From Candidatus Peribacteraceae bacterium (GTDB lineage: Bacteria > Patescibacteriota > Gracilibacteria > Peribacterales > Peribacteraceae): a stretch of DNA of 64,000 nucleotides. Under the pieces are notes generated by a model. That model did no database searches. It was given only the letters and a program-made list of their open reading frames with translations, and was not told where the DNA came from. Shown here in pieces: positions 1-8,696 of this stretch. The DNA lies in assembly GCA_018061945.1 (NCBI GenBank), contig JAGOTD010000002.1:124001-188000 (forward strand), read 5' to 3'. A program made the position numbers and the translations under genes. How positions within the stretch are numbered: position 1 is the first letter of the stretch; every line of letters begins with the position of its first letter.

Positions 1-56
1 AATTTTACGATACACAAATGAATCTTATCGCTTCGCGCTACCTGCTTACCGCTTCA

Positions 57-1628
57 TTACGACACTATAATCTGACTCGGCACAATCGCGCCAAATTCTT
101 TCATGTCCTCTTGTCTCTGGAAAAGATACGCAAGTAGCCATAGTCCGCCAACGACGTAGAGAATAGACGGAACAAGCGTGAGTGAAATGGCGTTGAGCGT
201 GGAGCTGGGGTCCATGCCAAGAACGCCGCCAATACTGGTCGGATTCCCCGGCAATATATCGGGCAGAGTGACGATAAAATCAAAAATACCGTGAATGATG
301 AATGCGAAGATAAGTCCGCGGGCGATGTTGTAATGGTAGAAAATCACTTCCGGTTTCAGTTCCAGTATGCGATGCAGCAACGCGATAATTGGATGTCGTT
401 TGCCATCGGCAAACTGTGTACGCATAAGCGGCGAGGCGAAAAAAGCGAGTCCCACATAGTAACCCATGACGCCGGTGGAGAGAATGTGCACCATGTTGGT
501 CAAAATCGATCGGCCAATCACGTTGCCGAAAAATGCGCCCCACATTGGCTGTTCTGGCGTGAGTAAATAGTTTTGCACGAAGGCGATAAAGTAATTCGGA
601 TTTTCCAGATTTTCTGCAAACGCAAAACCGATTGCCACCACAATCGCCAATTGCAGGACATCATCAATTGAACGGAAAAAGGTGTCACTGCTATGGCGCA
701 GCACCCAATACTTACTCGCTTCTTCTATGACACCAACAATCAAGTATGTGACAAGCGTTGCGAGTACAGTCGCTTTTGTGCCGGCTGGCGTACTAAAAAT
801 GCCGCCACCCACAAAGTCGTTCGCTGCACCGCTAAAATTGATCGGCACAATTTTGAACAAAAAGAAGTTGAGTTCGATCGACTGTTTTTGCAGCATGTCG
901 TAAAACAAAATCGGTGCGGTAGACAGCATGCCGGCAAAAAATGCGAGCAATACAACGCTCAAGCGCTGAATGTGATACGACAGAAACAGGCTGCACCAGA
1001 TAATAACCGGAATAAGCGCAACGGTTGTCGCAAGGCCAATTGCCACTAGTTCATCGTGTGTTTTGCCGCGCAGCATCGCGTAGGTCACCCAAAAAATAAA
1101 TGTCCCAAGCACCGTCGCTTTTATACTCACGCTCCAGGGCCCAAACAGAAATTTCCAACCGAGAACGATACAGGTGATCCCGAGTGCCATTAAAAACGGA
1201 TCCTCGCTGAGGCCGGTTTCAAAGAACGCGCGTTTAAAACTGATGAGAATCCAGGTGACGACGGTGCCGAGTACAAAGGCAAAGAAATAGCGATAGCGAT
1301 CTTTGGAGCCATGCCAGCGAAGTTGATCAAACACGCCAAAGGCTAAAATCGCTATAAACACTATTACCGTACGCGTCACATTTACCTGTGAGCCAATACC
1401 ACCAGCCGACAGGATATTAAGGCTGGAATACTTAAGCGCGAGTGCAAAGAGTCCAAGAGTCAGAACACCGGCAATAGCGGCCATGGTCTGCGATGGTAGA
1501 AACGGATGGTGTTTTTCGACAGTTGCCAGCGATTGTTTATCGACCATTTTGACATTCATGACCCCTGTCCACAGCCGAATGAGCAGGACGCTTACCAGGA
1601 GCGCGATAATGGCAAAGGCGATTTGCAT
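57..1628 (-). CDS. PrsW-like intramembrane metalloprotease
   Basis: Polytopic membrane protein of 523 residues with PrsW-family signatures: an EEASK motif near residue 302, followed by FAFAENLEN, a membrane His in NMVHILSTG, and HGIFDF near the C-terminus. PrsW-family enzymes cleave membrane proteins inside the bilayer. The N-terminus has a TM segment, then SLATVEKHHPFLP (residues 33-45), then another TM. A near-identical module opens the giant surface protein at 25622. The start chosen is ATG 1628. A TGC-TAAAAT -10 element (1651-1643) lies just upstream and overlaps the more upstream GTG (1652), which would otherwise add 8 residues. Family is well supported; the substrate is unknown. Confidence 0.85.
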   Translation of the reverse strand: MQIAFAIIALLVSVLLIRLWTGVMNVKMVDKQSLATVEKHHPFLPSQTMAAIAGVLTLGLFALALKYSSLNILSAGGIGSQVNVTRTVIVFIAILAFGVFDQLRWHGSKDRYRYFFAFVLGTVVTWILISFKRAFFETGLSEDPFLMALGITCIVLGWKFLFGPWSVSIKATVLGTFIFWVTYAMLRGKTHDELVAIGLATTVALIPVIIWCSLFLSYHIQRLSVVLLAFFAGMLSTAPILFYDMLQKQSIELNFFLFKIVPINFSGAANDFVGGGIFSTPAGTKATVLATLVTYLIVGVIEEASKYWVLRHSSDTFFRSIDDVLQLAIVVAIGFAFAENLENPNYFIAFVQNYLLTPEQPMWGAFFGNVIGRSILTNMVHILSTGVMGYYVGLAFFASPLMRTQFADGKRHPIIALLHRILELKPEVIFYHYNIARGLIFAFIIHGIFDFIVTLPDILPGNPTSIGGVLGMDPSSTLNAISLTLVPSILYVVGGLWLLAYLFQRQEDMKEFGAIVPSQIIVS

Positions 1629-1642
1629 GAGAGAATCTAAGT

Positions 1643-1651
1643 ATTTTAGCA
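1643..1651 (-). promoter_or_regulatory. Extended -10 promoter of PrsW-like gene
   Basis: TGC-TAAAAT on the minus strand, 14 bases before ATG 1628, which predicts a leader of only about 7 bases. Confidence 0.5.
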
Positions 1652-1793
1652 CAAATTATGGCTTCAGTCCAAGTATTACAGGTCTGCCCATGGCTAGAAA
1701 AGCCTGTATACGTAAGAAAATGGCAGATGATACGTCTACCTATGAATATTTGCGCTGTCCGTCTATACACTTATAATCTTGGACTCGGAATAA

Positions 1794-1821
1794 TTGACAT
1801 ATGTCAATATTGGTGTATAAA
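1794..1821 (+). promoter_or_regulatory. Sigma-70 promoter of DUF11 surface protein
   Basis: TTGACA (1794-1799), a 16-base spacer and TATAAA (1816-1821). The ATG at 1801 lies between the two boxes and so cannot be the start. The promoter supports ATG 1849, with a leader of about 20 bases. Confidence 0.75.
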
Positions 1822-1848
1822 TATCAGCTACATTCTCACAATTCTCTT

Positions 1849-3237
1849 ATGTTCACCTGTCTGTCTAAGAAGGTTTGTGCCTCAGTCTCGCTTACAGCAC
1901 TCTCGCTGTCTTTTTTTATAGCCCCGCTGACCGCTTTGGCAGTGTCTCAAGCCGATTTGGCTATTACGACAATGCATGAACCTGCGTCTAGCCCATCTGC
2001 TCCACTCCTCCTTACCGTAACCGTGCAAAACAATGGTCCAGACCCGGCCACGCTTGTCGTGGTACGCGGCATGATTCCAGACGGCTACGCTTTTGATGGA
2101 GGGGCAACGAGCGGTTGTGTCGGTTCGTCTTTTGGTCAGGATTTCACGTGTTTTAGTAGTTCACAGCCTCTGCTCTCTGGTAGTACGAAGGTCTATACGG
2201 TTTACGCCAATCCTACGAGCCCTTTGCTCTGTGGAAGCGTTGTTATGATGCCGTCGACACACGTAGAGCCTTCTCCATCAGAAATGGATGCAGATCTATC
2301 GAACAACACTACTCTCGTTAGCTCTTTTACTATTGCTTGTGAAGAAGTCGAGGAAGTCGCGGAAGTCGCGACAGCCGATTTATCGCTCACAGCGGTTATT
2401 CCTACAACAGTCGAGCCAGCAGCGCCATTGGTTATACCATATACCGTTTATAACGCCGGTCCGCTGGCCGCTACCATGTCTGTTGTGCGCGGCATGATTC
2501 CCGATGGATATGCCTTTGATGGCGCAGCAACCAGCGGTTGTGTCGGCTCATCGTTTGGTCAGGATTTCACCTGCTTTTCTTCTGCGACACCCCTTGCAGC
2601 TGGTTCCGATCGTACATTCACGGTCTACGCTAACCCTGTCAGCGCTTTACCTTGTTCAACAGTTGTATCTGTTCCATCGGCATACGTTGAATCTTCTGCC
2701 AGTGAGCCGGATCTAGTTATGGCAAATAACGCCACGCCAATCGGTTCCTTTACTGTCGCGTGCGCTGAGCCTGCCTCCTCCTCCTCCTCCTCCTCCTCCT
2801 CCTCTGAATCATCGAGTTCCAGCAGTGCGCCATCCGAGCCGCAGACTCCTGCGCCCACTCCTCCGTCTTCATCTTCATCATCAGCTCCTATTATCGTCAT
2901 CAATCCGAATTTCAATCCACCGGCTCCGGGTACTTCGCAAAACAGCGGTTCATCCAGGGGGCATGAAACAAATGTACTTTCTGCCATTATCCGTTTTATA
3001 ACCAGGGATATGTCGAGTATTCCTCCTCCGGCATTTGGAGGCGCGCGTATGGCACTCGCCGATATTTCGTCCGATCAAAAGAATGCTATCTGCGGCATGG
3101 CAAAGACCATGAAATACAATTCGTCCTATCGCTTGCCTGCTCAGGAAATGGTGGCAATGACACTTGCTCTTCAATTGGGCCTGCCAAGGGTTCTTGTTCT
3201 GAATGCTCTGCAAGACACTCAATTCTGCGGACAATAA
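1849..3237 (+). CDS. Secreted DUF11-repeat surface protein
   Basis: 462 residues: a signal peptide (MFTCLSKKVCASVSL then a hydrophobic run ending LTALA), two DUF11-type beta domains, a poly-Ser/Pro linker and a conserved-looking C-terminal domain ending LQDTQFCGQ. The two beta domains share VVRGMIPDGYAFDG and SSFGQDFTCFSS almost unchanged, so they are a tandem duplication. Paired Cys in each copy (SGCVG, FTCFS, plus one later) suggest disulfides outside the cell. The Ser linker is coded by an uninterrupted run of TCC triplets (about 2775-2805). The role is probably as a cell-surface structural or adhesion protein; no enzyme motif is seen. It converges on the M23 gene across a shared terminator. 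Confidence 0.8.
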   Translation: MFTCLSKKVCASVSLTALSLSFFIAPLTALAVSQADLAITTMHEPASSPSAPLLLTVTVQNNGPDPATLVVVRGMIPDGYAFDGGATSGCVGSSFGQDFTCFSSSQPLLSGSTKVYTVYANPTSPLLCGSVVMMPSTHVEPSPSEMDADLSNNTTLVSSFTIACEEVEEVAEVATADLSLTAVIPTTVEPAAPLVIPYTVYNAGPLAATMSVVRGMIPDGYAFDGAATSGCVGSSFGQDFTCFSSATPLAAGSDRTFTVYANPVSALPCSTVVSVPSAYVESSASEPDLVMANNATPIGSFTVACAEPASSSSSSSSSSESSSSSSAPSEPQTPAPTPPSSSSSSAPIIVINPNFNPPAPGTSQNSGSSRGHETNVLSAIIRFITRDMSSIPPPAFGGARMALADISSDQKNAICGMAKTMKYNSSYRLPAQEMVAMTLALQLGLPRVLVLNALQDTQFCGQ

Positions 3238-3256
3238 TTTCTTTACATCAGTCATG

Positions 3257-3289
3257 AAAAAACGCTCTGCCCGTCGCAGGGCGTTTTTT
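3257..3289. terminator. Bidirectional terminator
   Basis: Stem AACGCTCTGC / GCAGGGCGTT (3261-3285, one G-U pair), with an A-run on the left and a T-run on the right. It lies between convergent genes; the stop codon of the minus-strand gene sits in its T-run. Confidence 0.85.
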
Positions 3290-4388
3290 AGTTATCGCCG
3301 GTGCGAAACAGTGCAATGAATTCCAGTGGATGCATTGATTTTGCCTTCGCTTCAATGTTACTTGGCAGTGAGTGTGGCTTGTAGGGCTGATGCGTCGTTT
3401 CGCCTGGAATTTCTAGGTCCACAGCAAGATGCAGATGAGGAGCAGTCGTTTCGCCAGTCATGCCGACTGTGCCGATAGTTTGCCCGGGTGTAATGCTCTG
3501 GTCTTTTTTCACGAACACCGTATCAAAATGGCCGTAGATAGAATAAAAAACGCCGAGTGACGTACAGTGACGAATCATCACATAATTGCCTAGATCGGTC
3601 TTTGTACCCGTCGCTGCTACAGTTCCGCCGCCAAGTGCGCCAATGGGCGTGCCGAAGGCTAGCTTGAGGTCGAGCGCTGCATGAGTTCCGGTCCACTGCC
3701 CGGCATCAATATTATACGAACCGAAATACCGTGTGGAATAGAACAATTTTGCCGTAATGGCCGCAATCGATTCATCAGTATTTTGCGATGTGAAGCTGCT
3801 CATCGGCTTGGTTAAAACCGAGAGATCATAGCGAGGAATTGCCACAAAATCGTCAGCTGTCATTTGACTGTAACTGCGATTCCATTCACTGGGCGTATGC
3901 ATAGCTCCCCAATTTGGTACTTTGACGACCGGATACGACGTATGCAAAAGTGGCGCACAATTTTCTCTCACAGCTTGGGTTGCAGATACAGATGAAGATG
4001 AAGCTGTTTGCTGATTGATCGCATTTGGCTGAATAGCCTCAGATACATTCGTTGTCTGTGTCAGGCGCGATGTTGCATTGGAAGGAGTATCGATAGGTTG
4101 CAGTTGTGTTTGCGATTGAACAGGATTCGATGGACTGACAGTGTCGGCTAAGCGAAATGCAGCGCTGGATGAAAGCGCTGAAGCTGCATAATGGACTATC
4201 TGAGGATTACCTTTTTTTACAGATGAGACAGTCGACGCACAATTTTTCTGCTGCAAACATGGCCCCGCATACGATGCAAAATCGTCGATAAAATAAGCCT
4301 GCGTAGCCAGTGTATCTACAATAATCGTGCAGCTGGTAATAATCGCCAGACACGTGAGTGTTCCCACAAAATGTTCGTAGCGTTGCAA
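3288..4388 (-). CDS. M23 (LytM-type) zinc peptidase
   Basis: 366 residues with an N-terminal hydrophobic segment (CLAIITSCTIIVDTLA), so exported and probably anchored. The middle, about residues 60-140, is a Ser/Thr/Gln-rich low-complexity linker. The C-terminal M23 domain has the zinc motif HAALD (H236, D240) and HLHLAVD (H318, H320), with GxLGGGTVAATG and NYVMIRH between. Such enzymes cut peptide cross-bridges of peptidoglycan or act as division and envelope scaffolds. All metal and catalytic residues are present, so it is likely active. Its own extended -10 lies about 60 bases upstream. Confidence 0.85.
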   Translation of the reverse strand: MQRYEHFVGTLTCLAIITSCTIIVDTLATQAYFIDDFASYAGPCLQQKNCASTVSSVKKGNPQIVHYAASALSSSAAFRLADTVSPSNPVQSQTQLQPIDTPSNATSRLTQTTNVSEAIQPNAINQQTASSSSVSATQAVRENCAPLLHTSYPVVKVPNWGAMHTPSEWNRSYSQMTADDFVAIPRYDLSVLTKPMSSFTSQNTDESIAAITAKLFYSTRYFGSYNIDAGQWTGTHAALDLKLAFGTPIGALGGGTVAATGTKTDLGNYVMIRHCTSLGVFYSIYGHFDTVFVKKDQSITPGQTIGTVGMTGETTAPHLHLAVDLEIPGETTHQPYKPHSLPSNIEAKAKSMHPLEFIALFRTGDN

Positions 4389-4444
4389 AAACGCACGACA
4401 GGAGGCAATGCGCCGGTGTGTGTTTGTGTGAGTGTTAATGTATT

Positions 4445-4453
4445 ATTATACCA
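4445..4453 (-). promoter_or_regulatory. Extended -10 promoter of M23 gene
   Basis: TGG-TATAAT on the minus strand (TATAAT at 4450-4445). No good -35 is visible, as is usual for extended -10 promoters. Confidence 0.6.
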
Positions 4454-4521
4454 TATTTGATAGTAATAGAAAATAGGATCATCATCTTGCTGATCAAACT
4501 ATAGATCGCGTCTCTTTTACC

Positions 4522-5214
4522 TTGAGTGAAAGCCAAAAACCTAACAATTATCGTCGCCAACTGGTAGCATATTGGTCAGTTATGGCTGGATCAGCTTCCC
4601 GCAGCGGCCTTTCGATTCTTGTCATTCTTAGCGCTGTTGGAATTATGGGAACCGATATGTGGTTGTCGCATAACAAAAAATCAACTTCGTTGTCACCAGG
4701 CGATCTGCCTTCCTACGTTACATACGCCGGCAATGGCTTTTCGTTCGCCTTTCCGCAGTACTTGCAACCGGGTCGTCACAACATCTCTTCGGATCAGCAA
4801 AGTCCGGATTTGTACCGTTATAAACATACAACAAAAGAATCATCTCCCGTCGAGTTTTCAATTGATGTCGAGAGATTTAACATAAAAGACAAAAGTATCG
4901 AAGCAAACGATCACCCGGTGCAAATCTGGAAGCAGCTGGACGATGTCCCGATAAGCGATAGTGGCAGGGCCTCGGGCTTCGCATCCGATGCCGTTGCTTT
5001 TCCCGAGCAGGATGGCAGCAGTTGCCAATTGCGCTACGAATATACCTGGCCACGAGCCAGACATGTCTATCGCATCACTTTCGTTGTGACGCAGATTGTT
5101 GACCCGATTCTCGAAAAGAAAGTCACGGATTGTCACATCTACACACTCAAAGAGCACGCGCTGTACATCAAAATCATGTCAGAGATTCTTAAGAGCTTGC
5201 AGGCAGCGCAGTAG
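4522..5214 (+). CDS. Membrane-anchored protein of unknown function
   Basis: Up to 230 residues. One TM segment (about residues 30-46, LSILVILSAVGIMGTDMW) is followed by an extracytoplasmic domain of about 170 residues with GFSFAFPQYLQPG near its start and three Cys (SSCQLRYEY, TDCHIYT). The start is uncertain: TTG 4522 gives the longest form and ATG 4582 starts just before the TM. No family was recognised. It is transcribed away from the M23 gene and precedes glyS. Confidence 0.65.
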   Translation: MSESQKPNNYRRQLVAYWSVMAGSASRSGLSILVILSAVGIMGTDMWLSHNKKSTSLSPGDLPSYVTYAGNGFSFAFPQYLQPGRHNISSDQQSPDLYRYKHTTKESSPVEFSIDVERFNIKDKSIEANDHPVQIWKQLDDVPISDSGRASGFASDAVAFPEQDGSSCQLRYEYTWPRARHVYRITFVVTQIVDPILEKKVTDCHIYTLKEHALYIKIMSEILKSLQAAQ

Positions 5215-5341
5215 GTGAGCATGCCTAGAATAATCTCTCAAAATGACCGACAAAATGGGGTACATCTTCCTTCTCTCTACGCTACCTGCTAGCATAATCC
5301 GGCATTTTCCTTACTCACTCCATGCCCGCCACCACTCTCGA

Positions 5342-5367
5342 TCACCCTTCGACGCGGCTCAGGATGA
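5342..5367. repeat. Palindrome with conserved TCGAC..GCTC loop
   Basis: Stem TCACCCT / AGGATGA (one mismatch) around the loop TCGACGCGGCTC. It belongs to a family with copies at 7593, 39946, 39984, 61162 and 62277. Confidence 0.6.
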
Positions 5368-5397
5368 CAGTCTCTATCTCACTCATACTTTGCTTGT

Positions 5398-6807
5398 ATG
5401 CCAGCTAATTCACTCGATCAAATCGTGTCCCTCTCCAAACGTCGAGGTTTCGTGTTTCCGGGCTCGGATATTTACGGCGGTTTGGCAAACACGTGGGATT
5501 ACGGACCACTGGGTGTAGAACTGAAAAATCGGGTAAAAAAGCAGTGGTGGAAAACATTCGTGCGCAGTCGCACCGATATGTTCGGGCTCGATGCAGCGAT
5601 TCTGATGAACCCGAAAGTGTGGGAAGCAAGCGGCCACGTGGGGTCATTTACCGATCCACTTATTGATTGTAAAAAATGTAAGCAGCGCTTTCGCGGCGAT
5701 AAATTGCTCGAAGAAAAACTCGGTGTAGAAGCAGTTGCCGTTTTGAAAATTGAGCAAATTCAGCCAATGATGATGGCCGAGAAAATTAAATGTCCGGCGT
5801 GTGCCTCTATTGATTGGACCGATGCCAAACGCTTCAACCTGATGTTCAAAACGCAGCAGGGTGTTATAGAAGGAGAGGGGAGTGATATTTATTTGCGTCC
5901 GGAAACAGCGCAGGGAATTTTCGTGAATTTCAAAAACGTGATGGATACCATGCGCCCGCGCTTGCCATTTGGTGTTGCACAGATCGGGAAGGCGTTTCGC
6001 AACGAAATTACACCCGGCAACTTTACGTTTCGCACGCGTGAATTCGAACAAATGGAAATCGAGTATTTCTTCGATCCGGAAGTAACCAAGTGGGAAGATA
6101 TTTTTGCACTGTGGAAAAAAATGAGTTGGGAGTTTATAACCGACACTCTCGGCGTTGCCAAAGATAATCTGCGCCTGCGCGATCACGAAAAAGACGAGCT
6201 CTCGCACTACTCCAAAGGCACAACCGATATCGAATACAAATTCCCGTTCGGTTGGGGTGAACTCTGTGCTGCCGCCGCGTATCGTGGCGATTACGATTTG
6301 TCGCAACACGAGAAATTTAGCGGTCAGGAACTTAAATACACCGATCCAGATGTACCGACTCGCAAGTTTATTCCGCACGTCATGGAGCCATCATTCGGCT
6401 CCGATCGCGTGACACTTGCTGTCTTGCTCGACGCGTACAATGAAGAGGTGCTCGAAAACGGCGAAACACGCATTGTTATGAAGTTCAAGCAAGGAATCGC
6501 ACCGGTCGACGTTGCCATTTTGCCGTTATCCAAGAAAGAACATTTAACTGCGAAAGCGAAAGAAGTGTATCAATTGCTTTTGGATAAAACTGATCTAACG
6601 ATTGATTTCGATGTGACTGGTTCTATCGGCAAACGCTATCGCCGCCAGGACGAAATCGGCACGCCGAAATGCATTACCGTGGATTTTGGCACGCTCGGCG
6701 AAGACGCAGCGCAGGGCGAGACAGATACAGTCACCATTCGCGATCGCGACACGCTCAAGCAAGAGCGGGTGTCCATTGGTACACTGGTACAACAATTGAC
6801 ACAGTGA
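5398..6807 (+). CDS. glyS: Glycyl-tRNA synthetase (alpha2 type)
   Basis: 469 residues, the usual length for the single-chain homodimeric class II enzyme that charges tRNA-Gly. It has GGLANTWDYGPLGVELK near the N-terminus, a Cys-rich insertion (CKKC and CPAC, about residues 92-140), motif 2 (FRNEITPGNFTFRTREFEQ), motif 3 (EPSFGSDR) and a C-terminal anticodon-binding domain (VAILPLSKKEHL). The start ATG 5398 has a CATACT -10-like box 8 bases upstream. Confidence 0.97.
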   Translation: MPANSLDQIVSLSKRRGFVFPGSDIYGGLANTWDYGPLGVELKNRVKKQWWKTFVRSRTDMFGLDAAILMNPKVWEASGHVGSFTDPLIDCKKCKQRFRGDKLLEEKLGVEAVAVLKIEQIQPMMMAEKIKCPACASIDWTDAKRFNLMFKTQQGVIEGEGSDIYLRPETAQGIFVNFKNVMDTMRPRLPFGVAQIGKAFRNEITPGNFTFRTREFEQMEIEYFFDPEVTKWEDIFALWKKMSWEFITDTLGVAKDNLRLRDHEKDELSHYSKGTTDIEYKFPFGWGELCAAAAYRGDYDLSQHEKFSGQELKYTDPDVPTRKFIPHVMEPSFGSDRVTLAVLLDAYNEEVLENGETRIVMKFKQGIAPVDVAILPLSKKEHLTAKAKEVYQLLLDKTDLTIDFDVTGSIGKRYRRQDEIGTPKCITVDFGTLGEDAAQGETDTVTIRDRDTLKQERVSIGTLVQQLTQ

Positions 6808-6821
6808 TACCGTAGGCGTTC

Positions 6822-7118
6822 ATGATAAAAGATGATCAAACATCGGCTCATTCGAATAACCCACCAGCTACTCAGCAAGATATACAAATTCTGATGAGTA
6901 TGATTGGTCAATTTGAGCAGAAATTTTATGACTTACGAGAAGATTTAAGAGAAGATATTGATGAGAAAATTGTGCAATCAGAAGAAAGAATGAAAGCGCA
7001 TTTCGACCTTGCTGTCGAAACTATTCGCCACGACCTTATTGGTGCAAATAAGGATGATATTCAAAACATCAAGCAACGCGTGAAGCGCCTGGAAGAAGAG
7101 GTTGGGATTGCTGTGTAA
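6822..7118 (+). CDS. Small coiled-coil protein, unknown
   Basis: 98 residues, A+T-rich and highly charged. Most of it is predicted helical with heptad-like spacing (FYDLREDLREDIDEKIVQSEERMKAHF and a second stretch ending VKRLEEEVG). No signal peptide. It follows glyS by 14 bases and precedes the HPr-like gene, so it may be co-transcribed with them. No family was recognised. Confidence 0.7.
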   Translation: MIKDDQTSAHSNNPPATQQDIQILMSMIGQFEQKFYDLREDLREDIDEKIVQSEERMKAHFDLAVETIRHDLIGANKDDIQNIKQRVKRLEEEVGIAV

Positions 7119-7154
7119 GTTGTAATAAAAAAATTTTATTGTATAGTTAATTTG

Positions 7155-7496
7155 ATGGAGAAAGCATATTCAATTTCTATTACTGATCCAAAAGGCCTAC
7201 ATAATCGTCCAATAGGACGATTGGTTGATATTGGACAAAGTTTAAGTGTTTTTGGTGTAATACTTCGGATCGAAGATCCAAAAGGTAACACAGCCGATTT
7301 TCGCAGCATAACAACTATTATGGAGAATATTTTTGTAAGTCGAGGTGAATGCTTGCGTGTGATTTTATCTGGCCCAGAAGACAAGATTAAGGATGTTGAT
7401 GAGAGATCAATAAGGGGTGCCAATGAGCCATTTACACACTATCTGACTGAGGCTTTGAATGATTTTGCAGGTAAAAATTCACCTTCAGCTTATTAG
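7155..7496 (+). CDS. HPr-like phosphocarrier domain protein
   Basis: 113 residues. The N-terminal DPKGLHNRPIGRLV matches the active-site loop of PTS HPr (GLHxRP). H16 stands at the position of HPr His15, and S51 in FRSITTIM at the position of regulatory Ser46. The order of conserved segments, including the Gly-rich turn before VILSGPED, fits the HPr fold. The last 30 residues go beyond a typical HPr. No enzyme I, EII or HPr kinase gene is in this window. The start is ATG 7155; a TATAGT box ends 7 bases before it. HPr-like is a call from motif and length; function in sugar transport is not shown. Confidence 0.65.
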   Translation: MEKAYSISITDPKGLHNRPIGRLVDIGQSLSVFGVILRIEDPKGNTADFRSITTIMENIFVSRGECLRVILSGPEDKIKDVDERSIRGANEPFTHYLTEALNDFAGKNSPSAY

Positions 7497-7511
7497 TATT
7501 AGCGTATTGAT

Positions 7512-7540
7512 TTGCATATAAAGCCAATTTCGCGTATAAA
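7512..7540 (+). promoter_or_regulatory. Sigma-70 promoter upstream of rpsB
   Basis: TTGCAT (7512-7517), a 17-base spacer and TATAAA (7535-7540). Transcription would start near 7547, about 280 bases before rpsB. Confidence 0.55.
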
Positions 7541-7592
7541 TAAGCCACTTCGCTTTTAACTGATCACCGCGGTCCTGATCCTTAAGAGGATT

Positions 7593-7613
7593 ACCCCGAG
7601 CTTGTCGAGGGGT
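7593..7613. repeat. Palindrome with GAGC..GTCGA loop
   Basis: Stem ACCCC / GGGGT directly flanks the loop GAGCTTGTCGA, the reverse complement form of the family loop. Confidence 0.55.
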
Positions 7614-7827
7614 GGCACTCAACCGGATTCCCTCCGCATTACGGGTGAAAAGACGTTAGAAGTTTGATCTAAGGATTTCCTCATCATAGCTTGTAGTCGC
7701 ATTTGTACAGTCTTGCTTGCACGAATTACGAATCGCGAATTATGAATTACGAATGACAGTTTCCTTAAGATCTACGAAGATCTTCTCTATTCATAATTCG
7801 TACTTCTTAATTCTTTATTCTAATTCT

Positions 7828-8541
7828 ATGGCTATACCTAGCCCAAAAGAGCTCCTCGACCACGCCTGCCACTTTGGTCACCGCAAAGAAAAGTGGAACC
7901 CGAAAATGAAGCCGTTTCTCTACGGTACTCGCAAGGGTATTCACATTTTCGACCTCGAAAAGACGCACGATGCGCTCAAGAAAGTCTGCGACGAGCTGCG
8001 CGCCCTGCAGAAATCTGGCAAAACGATTCTATTCGTTTCTACCAAGGCACAAAGTCTCTTGCTCATCGAACACATCAGCAAGGGTATTCATCAGCCAGTT
8101 GTCACCAAAAAGTGGGTGCCGGGCTTGCTCACCAACTGGGCAACCATCAAGCACCGTATTCGCTATTACCTCGATTTGCAGAATTCGTTTAAGACTGGCG
8201 AAATCGAGAAGTATACAAAGAAGGAGCAGACAGCGCTTCGTAAGGAACTTGCCAAACTGGATGCCGGACTGTCCGGTGTGTCGAGCATGACTGGCCTTCC
8301 AGACGCCGTTTTCGTTGTCGATGCGGTACGCGATCACGTCGCCGTGTTGGAGGCTCGCAAGCTTGGTATTCCAGTGTATGGAATCTGTGATAGCAATGCC
8401 GATCCAGATAACTTCAAAATCTTCATTCCAGCGAATGACGATGCTGTGCAATCCATCAAAATCATCCTCGATGCTATTCAAAGCGAACTGCAGGATGCCA
8501 AGCCAAAGGCTGCAGAGGCTGGTCAGAAAGACGCAAACTAG
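7828..8541 (+). CDS. rpsB: 30S ribosomal protein S2
   Basis: 237 residues. Typical S2 features are LLDHACHFGHRKEKWNPKM at the N-terminus, LEKTHDALKKV, KKWVPGLLTNW, LPDAVFVVDA and the C-terminal GIPVYGICDSNADPD. It binds the small subunit near the head-body junction and recruits S1 where S1 exists. The start ATG 7828 gives the standard N-terminus; a TATTCT box ends 6 bases before it. The tail is short and Ala/Lys-rich. It is followed by tsf, the usual neighbour. Confidence 0.97.
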   Translation: MAIPSPKELLDHACHFGHRKEKWNPKMKPFLYGTRKGIHIFDLEKTHDALKKVCDELRALQKSGKTILFVSTKAQSLLLIEHISKGIHQPVVTKKWVPGLLTNWATIKHRIRYYLDLQNSFKTGEIEKYTKKEQTALRKELAKLDAGLSGVSSMTGLPDAVFVVDAVRDHVAVLEARKLGIPVYGICDSNADPDNFKIFIPANDDAVQSIKIILDAIQSELQDAKPKAAEAGQKDAN

Positions 8542-8563
8542 TAGAATGAATAATAATTCTTGA

Positions 8564-8644
8564 GAAGCGATAAGCGGTAAGCGATTAGCTTCTTAGGATA
8601 CAGCTCTCGATACTTACCGCTTACCGCTACACGCTTATCGCTTC
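8564..8644. repeat. Inverted repeat of AAGCGATAAGCGGTAAGCG words
   Basis: The left arm (8564-8583) pairs with the right arm (8613-8644) through a perfect 13-base stem GAAGCGATAAGCG / CGCTTATCGCTTC, plus GGTAAGCG / CGCTTACC. It lies between rpsB and tsf. Related words occur at 24-56, 24905-24935 (inside leuS) and 49288-49384. Confidence 0.65.
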
Positions 8645-8696
8645 CCTGAAGAAAGAGATTTCTTCACCCGCTCAACAACTCCTTTCCCCCACACTT

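Larger units (their letters stand above)
7497..7827 (+). other. 331-base region upstream of rpsB without a gene
   Basis: Contains a promoter at 7512-7540, several hairpins (GATCCT/AGGATT at 7578-7592; the conserved-loop palindrome at 7593-7613), and from about 7720 a stretch of degenerate ATTACGAAT words and their reverse complement. It may be a long rpsB leader or an unannotated RNA. No standard RNA family was recognised. Confidence 0.5.

Noticed and set aside
5243-5397. A coding frame running through the spacer before glyS
   Set aside because: It overlaps the N-terminus of glyS in another frame, passes through a palindrome and has no protein-like composition.
7598-7640. A T-box-like GGGTGGCAC sequence upstream of rpsB
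   Set aside because: The match comes from the right arm of the conserved-loop palindrome; the rest of the T-box core, a specifier loop and an antiterminator are not visible, and rpsB is not a usual T-box gene.
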